A stretch of DNA of 64,000 nt from Bufo bufo. Taxonomy: Eukaryota; Chordata; Amphibia; Anura; Bufonidae. The stretch is from assembly GCF_905171765.1 (NCBI RefSeq), contig NC_053390.1:589924293-589988292 (forward strand), written 5' to 3'. The notes under the pieces are model-generated. The model did not search any database, had not been told where the DNA came from, and saw nothing but the letters and a program-made list of their open reading frames with translations. The position numbers were made by a program, and so were the translations under genes. Shown here piece by piece: positions 31,437 to 42,639 of this stretch (positions within the stretch are counted from its first letter, which is position 1; the number at the start of each line of letters is the position of its first letter).

Positions 31437-32485
31437 CAGGGCTGGCTCCAGGTTCATGTGGGCCCTTGGGCAATAAATCTCAGTGTGGCCATTTGTGGCA
31501 TTTTCTTACATTTACATCTACCCCTGTGGCTCCCACACCGTATAATGACCCCCATTGGCCCCCATACTGTATAATGACCACTAGTGGCCCTTCACACAGT
31601 ATAATGACCCCCAGTGGCCCCCACACAGTATAATGGCCCCCCACACACAGTATGATGACCCCACAGTGGCCCTCCATTCAGAATAATGACCCTCATTCGC
31701 CCCGCATTCAGAATAATGACCACCAGTGGCCCCCACACTGGGGGTTATACTGTATGGAGGGGGCACTGGGGTCATTATACTGTGTAAGAGGCCCTCACTA
31801 GCTAGAACTGCCTGGGCCCCACAGCAAATTTTTGTACGAAACCCTCTCCCCCGGTGGTATTACATCACGCCTATATTAGGCGTATTTCTGACATTGATTG
31901 TGGCACAAAGAGCCTTTGCGCCACAATCTGCAACTTTTCCCCACTCATGCCAGGTCTAAAAAAGGTGGCGTGGGCATGGAAGGGGATACAGTTATTGCAT
32001 AACACCTGCATACAGTGACTGGATACTTCCATACAGTGATCGGATAAAACTGCCATACAGTAACTGGATAACAATGCTATGCAGTGACTGGATAAAAGGG
32101 TATAAGAGGGCACAGTACATGATGTCCTGCTCTGCTGAACGGAGTGGAGGTGGCGTGTCTGAAGCTCCGCAGCACAGGAGCTTGTGAGGAGGATAGCAGC
32201 AGCCGGCTTCTGCATGCTGTTGATGCTCCTTACTCCAGTCTGACGCTGTGGCCATGCTACTGCTCCCGGGTCCCTTCTTCCCTCAGGGCCCAAAACAGTG
32301 GCTTCCACATAGCTTCCCCCCTTGGAGCTGCGGTTAGTGAATTAAATGACCGCAGCTCCCTGCACTCCAGCAATGAGCGCTTTCATCTGTATTGATTGAA
32401 GCGCTAATAGCTGCACATTGGGCCCCCCCAGGAGCAGTGGGCCCCGACACTTGCCCGGGTACGCCGAGTGCTGACTCCGGCCCTG
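31437..32485. mobile_element. hAT element (nonautonomous, 1049 bp) with CCCATAAT duplication
   Basis: It starts CAGGGCTGGCTCCAGG and ends CTGACTCCGGCCCTG. The octamer CCCATAAT flanks it exactly (31429-31436, 32486-32493). Inside, about seven irregular 31-bp units (CCCCACACAGTATAATGACC) occupy 31535-31745. Further on are ACAGTGACTGGATAA-type units (about 32010-32100) and a fragment of another repeat (31865-31980). No transposase. Confidence 0.85.
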
Positions 32486-32585
32486 CCCATAATAATGGCA
32501 ACACACAATGCCAGAGACTGACAACAGTAACAAGTACCAAGCCCCTCTAATAGTGCAACCATACTTTCACAGTGCCTTGTACTAA

Positions 32586-33091
32586 GGGTACTTTCACACT
32601 AGTGTTAGAAGAATCCAGCCGGATCCGGAAATCCATATGCAAACAGATATCATTTGTTTCCCATCCGTCTGACAAATGCATTGAAATACTGGATCCGTCT
32701 CCGGTGTCATCCGGAAAACGGATCCGGTATTTATTTTTTTCACATTTTTGAAGGTCTGCGCATGCGCAGACCGGAAAACCGGATCTGTCAATGTGGCAAT
32801 TTCATGAACACTTGGTACCGGATCCGGCATTAATACATTTCAATGGAAATTAATGCTGGATTTGGCAAGTGTTCCGGAGTTTTGGCCGGAGAAAATACCT
32901 CAGCATGCTGCGGTATTTTCTCCGGCCAAATACCGTAAAAGGGTTGGAACGGAAGACATCCTGATGCATACTGAACGGACTGCTTTCCATTCAGAATGCA
33001 TTAGGATAAAACTGATGCGTTTTTTTCCGGTATTGAGCCCCTGTTACGGAACTAAATACCGGAAAACTTTAACGCTAGTGTGAAAGTGTCC
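32586..33091. mobile_element. Harbinger-like MITE, TAA duplication
   Basis: GGGTACTTTCACACTAG and CTAGTGTGAAAGTGTCC are flanked by TAA (32583-32585, 33092-33094). The interior is full of CCGGATCCGG/TTTTCCGG words and a hairpin TACCTCAGCATGCTGCGGTA at about 32897. Confidence 0.85.
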
Positions 33092-33437
33092 TAAGGCTGT
33101 CTACTTTGCCCTCATTTCAACTCTGACATTCTTCTCTCTATGATGTTAATATCCCAAGGGATTGTCAAACAACCCTCCCCCAAATGACAGCAACCTGTCT
33201 AACAAGTAGATCACTGTACCTTTTTTGCTGCTCCAAGGCTTCCAATAAATAGGCCATCCATATGTCATCCATTGCCCTGCAAATCTCAGAGTGAAACAGA
33301 CCCCTAGTTCTGTACTGAAAATAAGGTGAGCATTCTGTAAAATCCTTTTTGAAAATTACATTCCAGAAGGTTGTCACGATCCTCCTACACCTCCAAACCA
33401 TGCTGAGAGTCACTGGAATTATATAAAATTGGCCTGA

Positions 33438-33790
33438 AAGGGGTTGTCCAGCTTTGGCACCTTTTTAACTGGCGAGCAACATGTTTTACCTATTGAAAAA
33501 ATCATACACACCTGTTCCCTCCCTGCCATTCCAGTCCAGCTCCCTTCAGTGGTCTGCCAGTCCCATCCTGTAAATTGTCGAGAGGACAAAGCCAAGTGCT
33601 CCTAATTTGGGACACATCACCATTGAGGCCAGTCATTGGCTGCAGTTGCGCACATGACCTCATCCTCCCGGAGGTATACAGGACCAGAAAACCACTGAAG
33701 GGAGGCGGAATGGAGCATCGAGGAGCGAGTATTGTTTTTTCAAAAGGTACAACTGCCCACAGTTAAGAAAGTCCCAAAGATAGACAACTC
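33438..33790. mobile_element. T2-like MITE (eroded)
   Basis: AGGGGTTGTCCAGC on the left and AGACAACTCCTTTAA on the right are the termini. The left TTAA is mutated to CTGA. No coding content. Confidence 0.55.
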
Positions 33791-33994
33791 CTTTAAGCTG
33801 GCCATAATTAGGTGAAAACTGGTGACCAAACTATATTTGGCCAGCAGTTAGCTCCTAAGGCTTGTCATAAAACATGTTGAACAGGTGTGGAAGTGGGATT
33901 ATCATGAGGACAGAGTTGGATTGTCCGATCCCTGTTTCCTATGACAGGAGATGGTGTCAGTGGAGTTTACTGTCATAAATCGAAAGTCTATGGT

Positions 33995-34720
33995 TAGCTT
34001 TGCTGTGAGTGTTTGAAATGTATGGCCAAAAGTATATGGACACATGACCATCATGCCTATAGTTAATTGTTGGACATCCCATTTCAAAACCATCAGGTTG
34101 GGGTATTTTGTAAATCCACCCTTGGCTTTCAACACTGCCTGAATCTTTCTGGGCATGCTATTGATCAGATTCAAGTATGTCTCAACCAAAATCTGATCCC
34201 AGGTCTTTTCTACATGTTCCCAATGTTGGTGCATACTGGTCAACTCACTTGGGTACAAATACAGCTTTGTTTTCAACTCTACCCACAAGTGTTTGATTGG
34301 GTTGAAGTTTGGGGACTGTGGGGGTCAATCCAGCACCTCTACTTAATTGTCATTGAACCATTTCTTCACCAGTCTCGATGTATGCTTTTGGTTTTTGTCC
34401 TGCTGGAACACTATGTTGTCCGTTTCATACCCATAGTACTCGAGAGTATGAAGTAACTTGTCTTGTAGGATACTCAGCATTGAGACTATCATCGATCCTA
34501 ATCAAGTATCCAACACCTTATCAACCCCATATCATCAGACTTCCTCCACCGAAATTGACAGTTCCTTCAATATCTCGATCCTTTAGCCCCCTTTTCCCTT
34601 GGTTCTTCCAGACTCATTTGCACCCATCAGAATCCAGTCTATTGACCTTCGTCTCATCGCTCCAAATCACCTGTTTCCAATCTTCTACTGTTCATACTTT
34701 ATTGCAAACTTGAGCTGACG
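33995..34720 (-). pseudogene. Tc1-like transposase relic
   Basis: On the minus strand the reading passes LLHTLEYYGYETDNIVFQQD, KNQKHTSRLVKKWFND, a stop, then PPQSPNFNPIKHLWVELKTK, HWEHVEKTWDQILVETY and INSMPRKIQAVLKAKGGFTKY. This is the C-terminal half of a Tc1-type transposase. The second catalytic Asp (QQD) remains, the normal Glu of NPIEHLW is Lys, and at least two stops interrupt it. The N-terminal half is scrambled. TGGCCAAAAGTATATGGACA at about 34022 fits the terminal region of this family. Inactive. Confidence 0.8.
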
Positions 34721-34724
34721 TTTC

Positions 34725-34960
34725 TCCTGGCCCTGTAATCTTGCACATGTGCCATAATCGACACTATCACAGTGCATCTGGCTGTGACGTTTTTTGCGCA
34801 TGTGCCGATGACATCATCCTCCACCCGAAATTGAGCGTCTTCATTTCCTGGTGGAGGATGACCCGATGCACTGAAGACCTAATTTAAATATACCTGGACA
34901 ACGGAATGTAAGTAAGGTATTGTCAGGATCAACCCTACTGGGCATTATGCTTGGTTTAAT
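34725..34960. repeat. Dispersed repeat, second copy at 43155-43375
   Basis: TCTCCTGGCCCTGTAATCTT, ATTGCGCATGTGCCGAT-like words, GGTGGAGGATGACCC and AAGTAAGGTATT recur in the same order at 43155-43375. Sequence between the copies differs by scattered point changes and an indel. The length and lack of ORF suggest a SINE or MITE fragment; ends are not resolved. Confidence 0.65.
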
Positions 34961-35229
34961 AGGGTAGATCCTGACGACAGATGCTCTAATTATCAATTAC
35001 TTTTTTTCGCACAGATAATGAAATTCAATTACTGTACTCAAAATTATCAAAAATAGGCTCAGGGAATTAGCGGCAGATAAGGGGGATTACTGATCCTAAA
35101 GCTCACCCTATTTCTCAATACCCTGCCTAAGAACGGAATGGCTGTGTCAGGAACCTCCTATATTCCCTAGGATAGCCCTGATCAGGGGACGAAAATTATA
35201 ACTACAGGAAGTTGGTTTTCGGTATCAGT

Positions 35230-36069
35230 TGCCACATCAAGAAACAAAAATACAGAAGATAATAAACAAAAGTATGCCAAAATCCTTTGGTGTAAAAAAG
35301 GTAGATGAAAATATGTTATACAGATAACACACAACAGACCCTAATATGAAAGAGTAGGTAGATATGAATGTATATAATGTAGGATTTAATATACCCCATA
35401 TTAAGAGTGTCGCTGTCCCAACGCGTTTCACCCTTTAATTGTGAGGGTTCATCAGGCTTGGAATTGGATTTGTAATGGTAAATAATTAAATGAATAAATA
35501 CCAAATATTCCATTGAAACCGTTCCTATAGATAGATATCGGACCCACCAATGATAGAGTCATATCATAATGCTCACTATGATGCCAGAATAATATTGCTA
35601 ACAATACAGGGAATAATAATGAGACCCTGAATAAGTCTTGTTAGTTATAGATATAAATATAGATTAAAAACGGTCACAGAGAAAAGAAACAGGGAGGAAG
35701 AGAGGATAGTTTCCCCCTCATGTATATATACAACCTCACGATGTTAAAAAGATATAGAGAATATACTTGCGTGCCCATGGGTAAGAAAAAAGGAAAAGGC
35801 AATGTGGCCACAAGTAGCAGTATTGAGCATGTCCGATCAGAGTCTCGGTCTGAGACTTCTACCTGCACGGGCGCGCCCCAGACCGAGACTCTGTTCGGAA
35901 ATGCTCAATACTGCTACTTATCTGTGGCCACATTGCCTTTTCCTTTTTTATTACCCATGGGCACGCAAGTATATTCTCTATATCTTTTTAACATCGTGAG
36001 GTTGTATATATACATGAGGGGGAAACTATCCTCTTTCCCTCCATCTTTCTTTTTCTCTTTTTTAATCTA
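35230..36069. mobile_element. Foldback element with GCGTTTC motif (continues 37724-37793)
   Basis: CCCAACGCGTTTCACCC then TTCATCAGG at about 35418-35455 precedes a long palindrome. The arm at 35580-35875 (ATTGCTAACAATACAGGG; GTGCCCATGGGTAAGAAAAA; GAGTCTCGGTCTG) pairs with 35880-36067, and after the mariner insertion with 37724-37793 (CCCTGTATTGTTAGCAAT). The arms are close to perfect; the loop contains GGGCGCGCCC. The mobile class is unknown. Confidence 0.7.
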
Positions 36070-37723
36070 CAGGGTGGGCCATTTATATGGATACACCTTA
36101 ATAAAATGGGAATGGTTGGTGATATTAACTTCCTGTTTGTGGCACATTAGTATATGTGAGGGGGGAAACTTTTCAAGATGGGTGGTGACCATAGCGGCCA
36201 TTTTGAAGTCGGCCATTTTGAATCCAACTTTTGTTTTTTCAATGGTAAGAGGGTCATGTGACACATCAAACTTATTGGGAATTTCACAAGAAAAACAATG
36301 GTGTGCTTGGTTTTAACGTAACTTTATTCTTTCATGAGTTATTTACAAGTTTCTGACCACTTATAAAATGTGTTCAATATGCTGCCCATTGTGTTGGATT
36401 GTCAATGCAATCCTCTTCTCCCACTCTTCACACACTGATAGCAACACCGCAGGAGAAATGGTAGCACAGGCTTCCAGTATCCGTAGTTTCAGGTGCTGCA
36501 CATCTCGTATCTTCACAGCATAGACAATTGCCTTCAGATGACCCCAAAGATAGAAGTCTAAGGGGGTCAGATCGGGAGACCTTGGGGGCCATTCAAATGG
36601 CCCACGACGACCAATCCACTTTCCGGGAAACTGTTCATCTAGGAATGCTCGGACCTGACACCCATAATGTGGTGGTGCACCATGTTGCTGGAAAAACTCA
36701 GGGAACGTGCCAGCTTCAGTGCATAAAGAGGGAAACACATCATCATGTAGCAATTTCGCATATCCAGTGGCCTTGAGGTTTCCATAGATGACGAATGGCC
36801 CCACTATCTTTGTACCCCATATACCACACCATACCATCAATTTTTTTGTTCCAACAGTCTTGGAGGGATCTATCCAATATGGGTTAGTGTCAGACCAATA
36901 GCGGTGGTTTTGTTTGTTAACTTCATTATTCACATAAAAGTTTGCCTCAACACTGAACAAAATCTTCTGCGTAAACTGAGGGTCCTGTTCCAATTTTTGT
37001 TTTGCCCATTCTGAAAATTCAGTGCGCCGATCTGGGTCATCCTCGTTGAGATGCTGCAGTAGCTGGAGTTTGTAAGGGTGCCATTTGTGAGTAGCTAATA
37101 TCCGCCGAAGGGATGTTCGACTAATGCCACTCTCCAGTGACATGAGGCGAGTGCTACGCTGTGGGCTCTTGCTGAATGAAGCTAGGACAGCCACTGATGT
37201 TTCTTCATTAGAGACAGATTTCATGCGTCCACATTTTGGCAAATCCAACACTGAACCAGTTTCACGAAACTTAGCAAGCAGTTTGCTAACTGTAGCACGG
37301 GAGATGGGTGGTCTCGTAGGGTGTCTTGCATTGAAATCTGCTGTAATGACCCGGTTACTGCGTTCACCAGACATCAACACAATTTCTATCCGCTCCTCAC
37401 GTGTTAACCTCGGCGACATGTCAATGGCTGTAACAAAGAGAAACTTGTAAATAACTCATGAAAGAATAAAGTTACGTTAAAACCAAGCACACCATTGTTT
37501 TTCGTGTTAAATTCCCAATAAGTTTGATGTGTCACATGACCCTCTTCCTATTGAAAAAACAAAAGTTGGATTCAAAATTGCCGACTTCAAAATGGCCACC
37601 ATGGTCACCACCCATCTTGAAAAGTTTCCCCCCTCACATATACTAATGTGCCACAAACAGGAAGTTAATATCACCAACCAGTCCCATTTTATTAAGGTGT
37701 ATCCAAATAAATGGCCCACCCTG
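36070..37723 (-). mobile_element. Mariner-type (DD41D) transposon, full length, 1654 bp
   Basis: Long terminal inverted repeats of about 285 bp begin CAGGGTGGGCCATTTATATG and are flanked by TA (36068-36069, 37724-37725), the target duplication of the Tc1/mariner superfamily. One transposase frame lies on the minus strand. The element interrupts the right arm of the foldback palindrome, so it is younger than it. The arms differ by scattered substitutions (for example GGAATG/GGACTG). Confidence 0.92.
36361..37419 (-). CDS. Mariner-type transposase, uninterrupted but catalytic residues replaced
   Basis: The ORF is 352 aa with a true ATG at 37419 (MSPRLTREERIEI). The N-terminus has two helix-turn-helix-like blocks (residues about 5-60 and 75-120; PISRATVSKLLAKFRETG and GISRTSLRRILATHKW). 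The catalytic domain follows: ILFSVEANFY, VWCGIWG, FFQQHGAPPHYG, EWPPRSPDLTPLDFYLWGHL. From the motif positions the first two catalytic Asp are Val157 (codon 36951-36949) and His246 (codon 36684-36682), while Asp288 is present. The spacing of 41 residues between positions 246 and 288 fits the DD41D group of Tc1/mariner. Each change is one base from a GAT Asp codon. Such a protein should bind ends but not cut DNA. No other gene is adjacent. Confidence 0.9.
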   Translation of the reverse strand: MSPRLTREERIEIVLMSGERSNRVITADFNARHPTRPPISRATVSKLLAKFRETGSVLDLPKCGRMKSVSNEETSVAVLASFSKSPQRSTRLMSLESGISRTSLRRILATHKWHPYKLQLLQHLNEDDPDRRTEFSEWAKQKLEQDPQFTQKILFSVEANFYVNNEVNKQNHRYWSDTNPYWIDPSKTVGTKKLMVWCGIWGTKIVGPFVIYGNLKATGYAKLLHDDVFPSLCTEAGTFPEFFQQHGAPPHYGCQVRAFLDEQFPGKWIGRRGPFEWPPRSPDLTPLDFYLWGHLKAIVYAVKIRDVQHLKLRILEACATISPAVLLSVCEEWEKRIALTIQHNGQHIEHIL

Positions 37724-37793
37724 TATATTTATATCTATAACTAATACAACTTATTCAGGGTCTCATTATTATTCCCTGTATTGTTAGCAATAT

Positions 37794-38575
37794 GCAAAAT
37801 GCCCCCTTATAATGTGTGCCAGTGCACACAATGCCCCCAGATTAGCTAATGTCCCCATAGTGCCCCCATAATGTGCCAGTATAAAATACCCCTTTATAGT
37901 GCCTTCAGTAAATGCCCCATAGTGCTCCTCTCCCCCTTCCTCCTAGTGCCCCCCATAATGTACCAGTATAAAATGTCCCTATATAGTGCCTCAGTAGATG
38001 TCCTTCAGTGTCCCCCATAAGTATAAAATACCCCTCCTTAGTGCCCCCTGTAGATGATCCCATAGTACTCCTCTCCTCCCTTCCCCATAGTACCCACCAT
38101 AATGTGTCCCAGTATAAAATGCCCCTATACAGAGCCCCCCATATAAAATACCCTTTTGTGGCCTCAGTAGCTGCCCCCATAGTGTTCCTCTCCCCCTTCC
38201 CCCATAGTGCCCCCCATATAAAATACCCCTTCTTTGTGGCCTCAGTATATATTCCCTTCATAGTGCCCCCCAATAAAGTTCCCCATAGATGCCCCCATAG
38301 TTCCACCCAATAATGTGCCAGTAAAAAGTGGCCCCCACAGTGCCACCCACTAATGTGCCAGTAAGAAGTGCCCCCATAGAACCCCCCAATAATGTGCCAG
38401 TAAGAAGTGCCCCCATAGATGCCCCCCAATAATATGCCAGTAAGAAGTTCCCCCATAGATGCCCCCCAATCATGTTCCAGTAAGAAGTGCCCCTATAGAT
38501 GCCTCCGAATCATGTGCCAGTAGCAAGTGCCCCCCAATCATCTGTCAGTAACAAGTGCCCCCATAGCGCTCCTCT
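37794..38575. repeat. Irregular satellite of GTGCCCCCATA / AATGTGCCAGTAA words
   Basis: Repeated phrases such as CCCCCATAATGTGCCAGTAT, GTGCCCCCATAGATGCCCCC and AAAATACCCCTTTATAGTGC occur with spacing of about 40-80 bp. They become regular (about 40 bp) near 38300-38520. No gene is supported; long frames on the minus strand are low complexity. Confidence 0.8.
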
Positions 38576-38579
38576 CCTG

Positions 38580-39040
38580 TATTGTACCATATAAAAAAAA
38601 TAAACTCACATACTTACCTCCATCAGGCTGGCAGCGATGCAATGCAGGCCTCTTTCGATGACGTCATCGCACCGCCTGCATCGGCCTCTGATAGTGCCTG
38701 CAGCCTATCAGAGGAACGGGGAAGGGAGACGCCACTCCCCTGCCCCGCAGCATCCATCTGTATTGTTGTCCTGAGGGCGGCAATACAGATGACTATGGAG
38801 ATGAGTGATTCCACAATGGAAGTGCTTATCTCCCTGTGCCCTGCCGCCGACCCCCACTTGCAGCCTATCAGAGGAACGGGGAAGGGCGACTCCTCTCCCC
38901 TGCCCCGCACTTGCAGCGTATCAGAGGAACAGGGAAGGAAGACGCTGTCCTGAGGATGGCAATACAGATGACTACGGAGATGAGCGATTCCACAGTTCTG
39001 TGCAGTTCTGCTGCGATACCGCAGCTATATAGAGGGACAA
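38580..39040. other. Unassigned repeat-like segment
   Basis: It begins AAAATAAACTCACATACTTACC, a phrase resembling ATAACATATACTCACCTATTTCACC at 62173, suggesting a shared dispersed repeat. GCCTATCAGAGGAACGGGGA occurs three times (38702, 38864, 38916 with variants). No gene is recognised. Confidence 0.45.
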
Positions 39041-39049
39041 GCGCTATTG

Positions 39050-39705
39050 GAACAACTATTTGCAACGGGTGTGATATACCTGTTGCCCCCCAAAAAATGA
39101 ATGAGGGGTGTGATATACCTGCTTCACTAAATACTGATTGACAGCTGCGATATACCTGTTGCCCCAAATAAAAAGGGTGGTGTGATATAACTGTTGTGGC
39201 GAAAAAAATAATTGAGGGGTGTGATATACCTGCTTCCACAAAATACTGATTGAGGGCTGCGATATACCTGCTTCCACAAAATACTGATCAAGGGGTTTGA
39301 TATACCTGCTTCCACCAAATATTGATTGAGGCCTGCGATGTACCTGCTTCCACAAAATACTGATTAAGGGGTTTGATATACCTGTTTTCACCAAATATTG
39401 ATTGAGGCCTGCGATATACCTGCTTCCACCAAATATTGATTGAGGCCTGCGATATACCTGCTTCCACCAAATATTGATTGAGGCCTGCGAGATACCTGCT
39501 TCCACCAAATATTGATTGAGGCCTGCGATATACCTGCTTCCACAAAATACTGCTTAAGGGGTTCGATATACCTGTCTCCACCAAATATTGATTGAGGCCT
39601 GCGATATACCTGCTTCCACAAAATACTGATTAAGGGGTTTGATATACCTGTTTCCACCAAATATTGATTGAGGCCTGCGATATACCTGCTTCCACAAAAT
39701 ACTGA
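39050..39705. repeat. 38-bp tandem array, interrupted by a T2-like element (resumes 41284-41380)
   Basis: Units alternate between AAATATTGATTGAGGCCTGC and AAATACTGATTAAGGGGTTT types, each followed by GATATACCTGCTTCCAC(C). A higher-order 75-bp pair is visible. The array continues after the TTAA element with GATATACCTGTTTCCACC at 41290 and then ends. Confidence 0.9.
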
Positions 39706-39709
39706 TTAA

Positions 39710-41279
39710 AGGGGTTATCCGACTTAAATAAATCTATTCTAATTGCTTTTATTGTAGTCCCTTGAAAGATTCTTAAAATCGCTTTCATCACCTATCTATC
39801 ACTATTTGGCCAGTTCAGTTCTGGGTCATGTGACCCCCGACGTCAGCAAGCCTGCTCTGCTGATGACGTTTCGTTTACAGCCGTCTCCCTGCTTGAGGGA
39901 GTGGCCAGGCTCTGTAAACGAAACGTCAGAGCCTCTGGTGCCCGCCCCTCTCCAGCTCTTCTCACTGCCTCGGCTCTGGTATGCGATCGCTCATGCGCAG
40001 TACATACCAGAGCCGAGGCGATTTCTTCTCCGGCAGCAGGGTATGTTTGTCCCTCCTGCACACACTGGGGCTAGAGGTACAAGTTTGTAAACGTTACACT
40101 CTGCATCTGGGGATTGTTATTACAGCCCTGGTCCCCCCCCACCCCCACATTAGTACACATTGAACACCCCCTGGGAAATATAAATAAATAATTGGCCATC
40201 ATTATTATCATCATCATCATCATAATTATTCAGCTATATAAAATCCTTATCTGCCACCAATATATGGATTTATCTAAGCAATATCAATATTGAATATATA
40301 TTTGAATAATATAGATATTGCTTAGATACAGATAATGCTAATGATATTTTCAGACTAGCGGCAGGACGTATCCGACAGGCTGTTCACCCTGTCGGATCGC
40401 CCTGCCGCTATTTGCCCGTGCCGCTGGACGGATCCGTTATTGCAATTCATTTCTAAACGGATCCGCACCTGGATCCTTCTACAAATGCTGTCCGTTGTCA
40501 CACTGATCGGCGGATCCAGCAGGCACGCAGCTCCGACGACGGAGCTGCCTTGCGGATCCGGCGTTGCAAAACAACTGAAGGACGGATCCGTCCTTCCGGT
40601 CTGCGCATGCGCAGAACATGAAAACTGTGAAAAAGACTGCCAGAGGGATCCATCCATCCACATGGCAAGCGGATAGACGGATCCGTCCTTCCGGTCTACG
40701 CATGCACAGAACATGAAAACTGTGAAAAAGACTGACAGAGGGATCCGTCCATCCGCATCACAAGCGGATAGACGGATCCGTTATTGCAATTCATTTCTAG
40801 ACGTATCCGCACCTGGATCCGTCTACAAATGCTGTCAGTTGTCTGATCGGCATATCCAGCAGGCACGCAGCTCCGACGACGGAGCTGCCTTGCGCATCCG
40901 GCATTGCAAAACAACTGAAGTTCCGTCCTTCCGGTCTGCACATGCACAAACCGGGAATACTGTGAAAAAGACTGACAGAGGGATCCGTCCATCCGCATGA
41001 CAAGTGTGTATTTATTTATTTTTTTGCAAAGTGCAGAGCAGGGTGAGGGAAAGGTCAGGTTGTTCACGCCCAGAAATATTCATGAGGCAGAGCTCAGGCT
41101 TTGTTGTTATACGCCCCCTCAGCATGTACTTCAGCATGTAAACAAAGCAATGACAGAACCATGAAAAGGTGTAAATATGGGTTTTAACTTGATGAAATCT
41201 AGCTTAACCAAATTATATGTATATCCTGATGGATTTTAAGTGTTTTTTTTATTTTTTTTTATTAACTCGGATAACCCCT
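39710..41279. mobile_element. T2-like element (1570 bp) inserted in the 38-bp array
   Basis: Termini AGGGGTTATCCGAC and ACTCGGATAACCCCT are flanked by TTAA (39706-39709, 41280-41283). The left third has an inverted repeat GACGTTTCGTTTACAG / CTGTAAACGAAACGTC around 39870-39930. The middle has an A/T palindrome (40255-40330: ATCTAAGCAATATC / GATATTGCTTAGAT). The section 40420-41010 is an internal tandem duplication of GACGGATCCGT-rich sequence (a 355-bp unit and a 95-bp unit). Confidence 0.8.
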
Positions 41280-41473
41280 TTAAGGGAATTGATATACCTG
41301 TTTCCACCAAATATTGTTTGAGGCCTGCGAGATACCTGCTTCCACAAAATACTGATTAAAGGGTTTTATTATACCTGTTTGAAGATGTGTTGGTCACTTC
41401 GGATATGAGATCATTCTTGCAGTCAACACATTAACAGCCACCCTCCGGATCCAGCCTCAGGGAACGTCTAGAC

Positions 41474-41620
41474 CAGTGATGGGCAAACTGTGGCTCTCCA
41501 GCTGTTGTAAAACTACAAATCCCATCATGCCCTGCTGTAGGCTGATAGCTGTAGGTAGACTAAGCATACTGGGAGTTGTAGTTTTACAACAGCTGGAGAG
41601 CCGCAGTTTGCCCATCCCTG
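41474..41620. mobile_element. hAT palindromic MITE with GTCTAGAC/GCCTAGAC flanks
   Basis: It runs from CAGTGATGGGCAAACTGTGG to CAGTTTGCCCATCCCTG. The arms continue with CTCTCCAGCTGTTGTAAAAC, ACTACAAATCCCATCATGC and the mirrored TACTGGGAGTTGTAGTTTTA. Flanking octamers match at 7 of 8 positions. Both arms carry ZNF143/Staf-like ACTACAA-TCCCA words. Confidence 0.8.
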
Positions 41621-41959
41621 GCCTAGACCAACAGGTGTCCGACTACATCTTCGGCCGATGTGGAGCCCCTGGACTACTGGGTGTGCAGGCTTGACCTGTG
41701 GCCAGAGCTGGCACAATTTGCCATGGAACTCTTGACTTGCAGCGCAGCAGGGGGGATCGTGACCGATAAGCGCACTCGCATAGCTCACGACAGTGTGGAC
41801 TACCTCACATTTCTAAAAATGAATGAGGCATGGATCTCGGAGGAATTCAACACCTGTGACGACCACGTGTAATAGAATTTCCTCATGCCAGCCCACGCAT
41901 ATCCGCCATTACACAGAACAAAGAATGCTCCTTGTCTTATGTATATACAGCGGCATAAA

Positions 41960-42480
41960 AAGCCTTTTCTGTCTGGTGAATGCCTAATTTTCGGGGCCTT
42001 AACTCCAGTGGCCTGTAGTCATATTTTTATCCGGTGACCGCCTAATGTACCTCCAGCCACATCATCACAAATTATTTTCTGTCAGGTGAATGCCGAATTT
42101 GTGGGGCCTGTACTGGCCTACAGTAAATTTTTTATCCAGTGACCGCCTAATGTACCTCCAGCCACATCATCACAAGTTCTTTTCTGTCAGGTGAATGCCT
42201 AATTTTTGTGGCCTATACTTCAGTTGCCTACAGTAAAATTTTTAGTCAGTGACCGCCTAATGTAGCTCCAGCCACATCATCACAAGTTCTTTTCTGTCAG
42301 GTGAATGATGAATTTCTGGGGCCTGTACTGGACTACAGTAACATTGTTATCCAGTGACCGCCTAATGTACCTCCAGCCACATAATCACAAGTTCTTTTCT
42401 GTCAGGTGAATGCCTAATTTTTGGGGCCTGTACTCCCGTGGTCTAAAATAAAAAAAATTCTATGCTCCAGCAGGGCACAT
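41960..42480. repeat. About 108-bp tandem array, 4-5 copies
   Basis: The unit includes TTTTCTGTCAGGTGAATGCC, CAGTGACCGCCTAATGTACC and TCCAGCCACATCATCACAAG. Units begin near 41966, 42074, 42180, 42289 and 42398. Divergence is moderate. No plausible ORF. Confidence 0.88.
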
Positions 42481-42639
42481 TTTTGAGAGTTTTCCTTTAA
42501 GACACATAAAAATGGCCTCTGATTAAAATACATATTTTTTGTGGGAATTTTTGCCAATGATCCCCCTCTGGTATATCATTGTCCATGTTGTGGGACTATT
42601 TGTGCACTTCTAGTAAGTATTTGGTGGCTGCAAATATGA

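Noticed and set aside
37905..38473. Gly/Tyr/Trp-rich frame of 183 codons (minus)
   Set aside because: By-product of the GTGCCCCCATA satellite.
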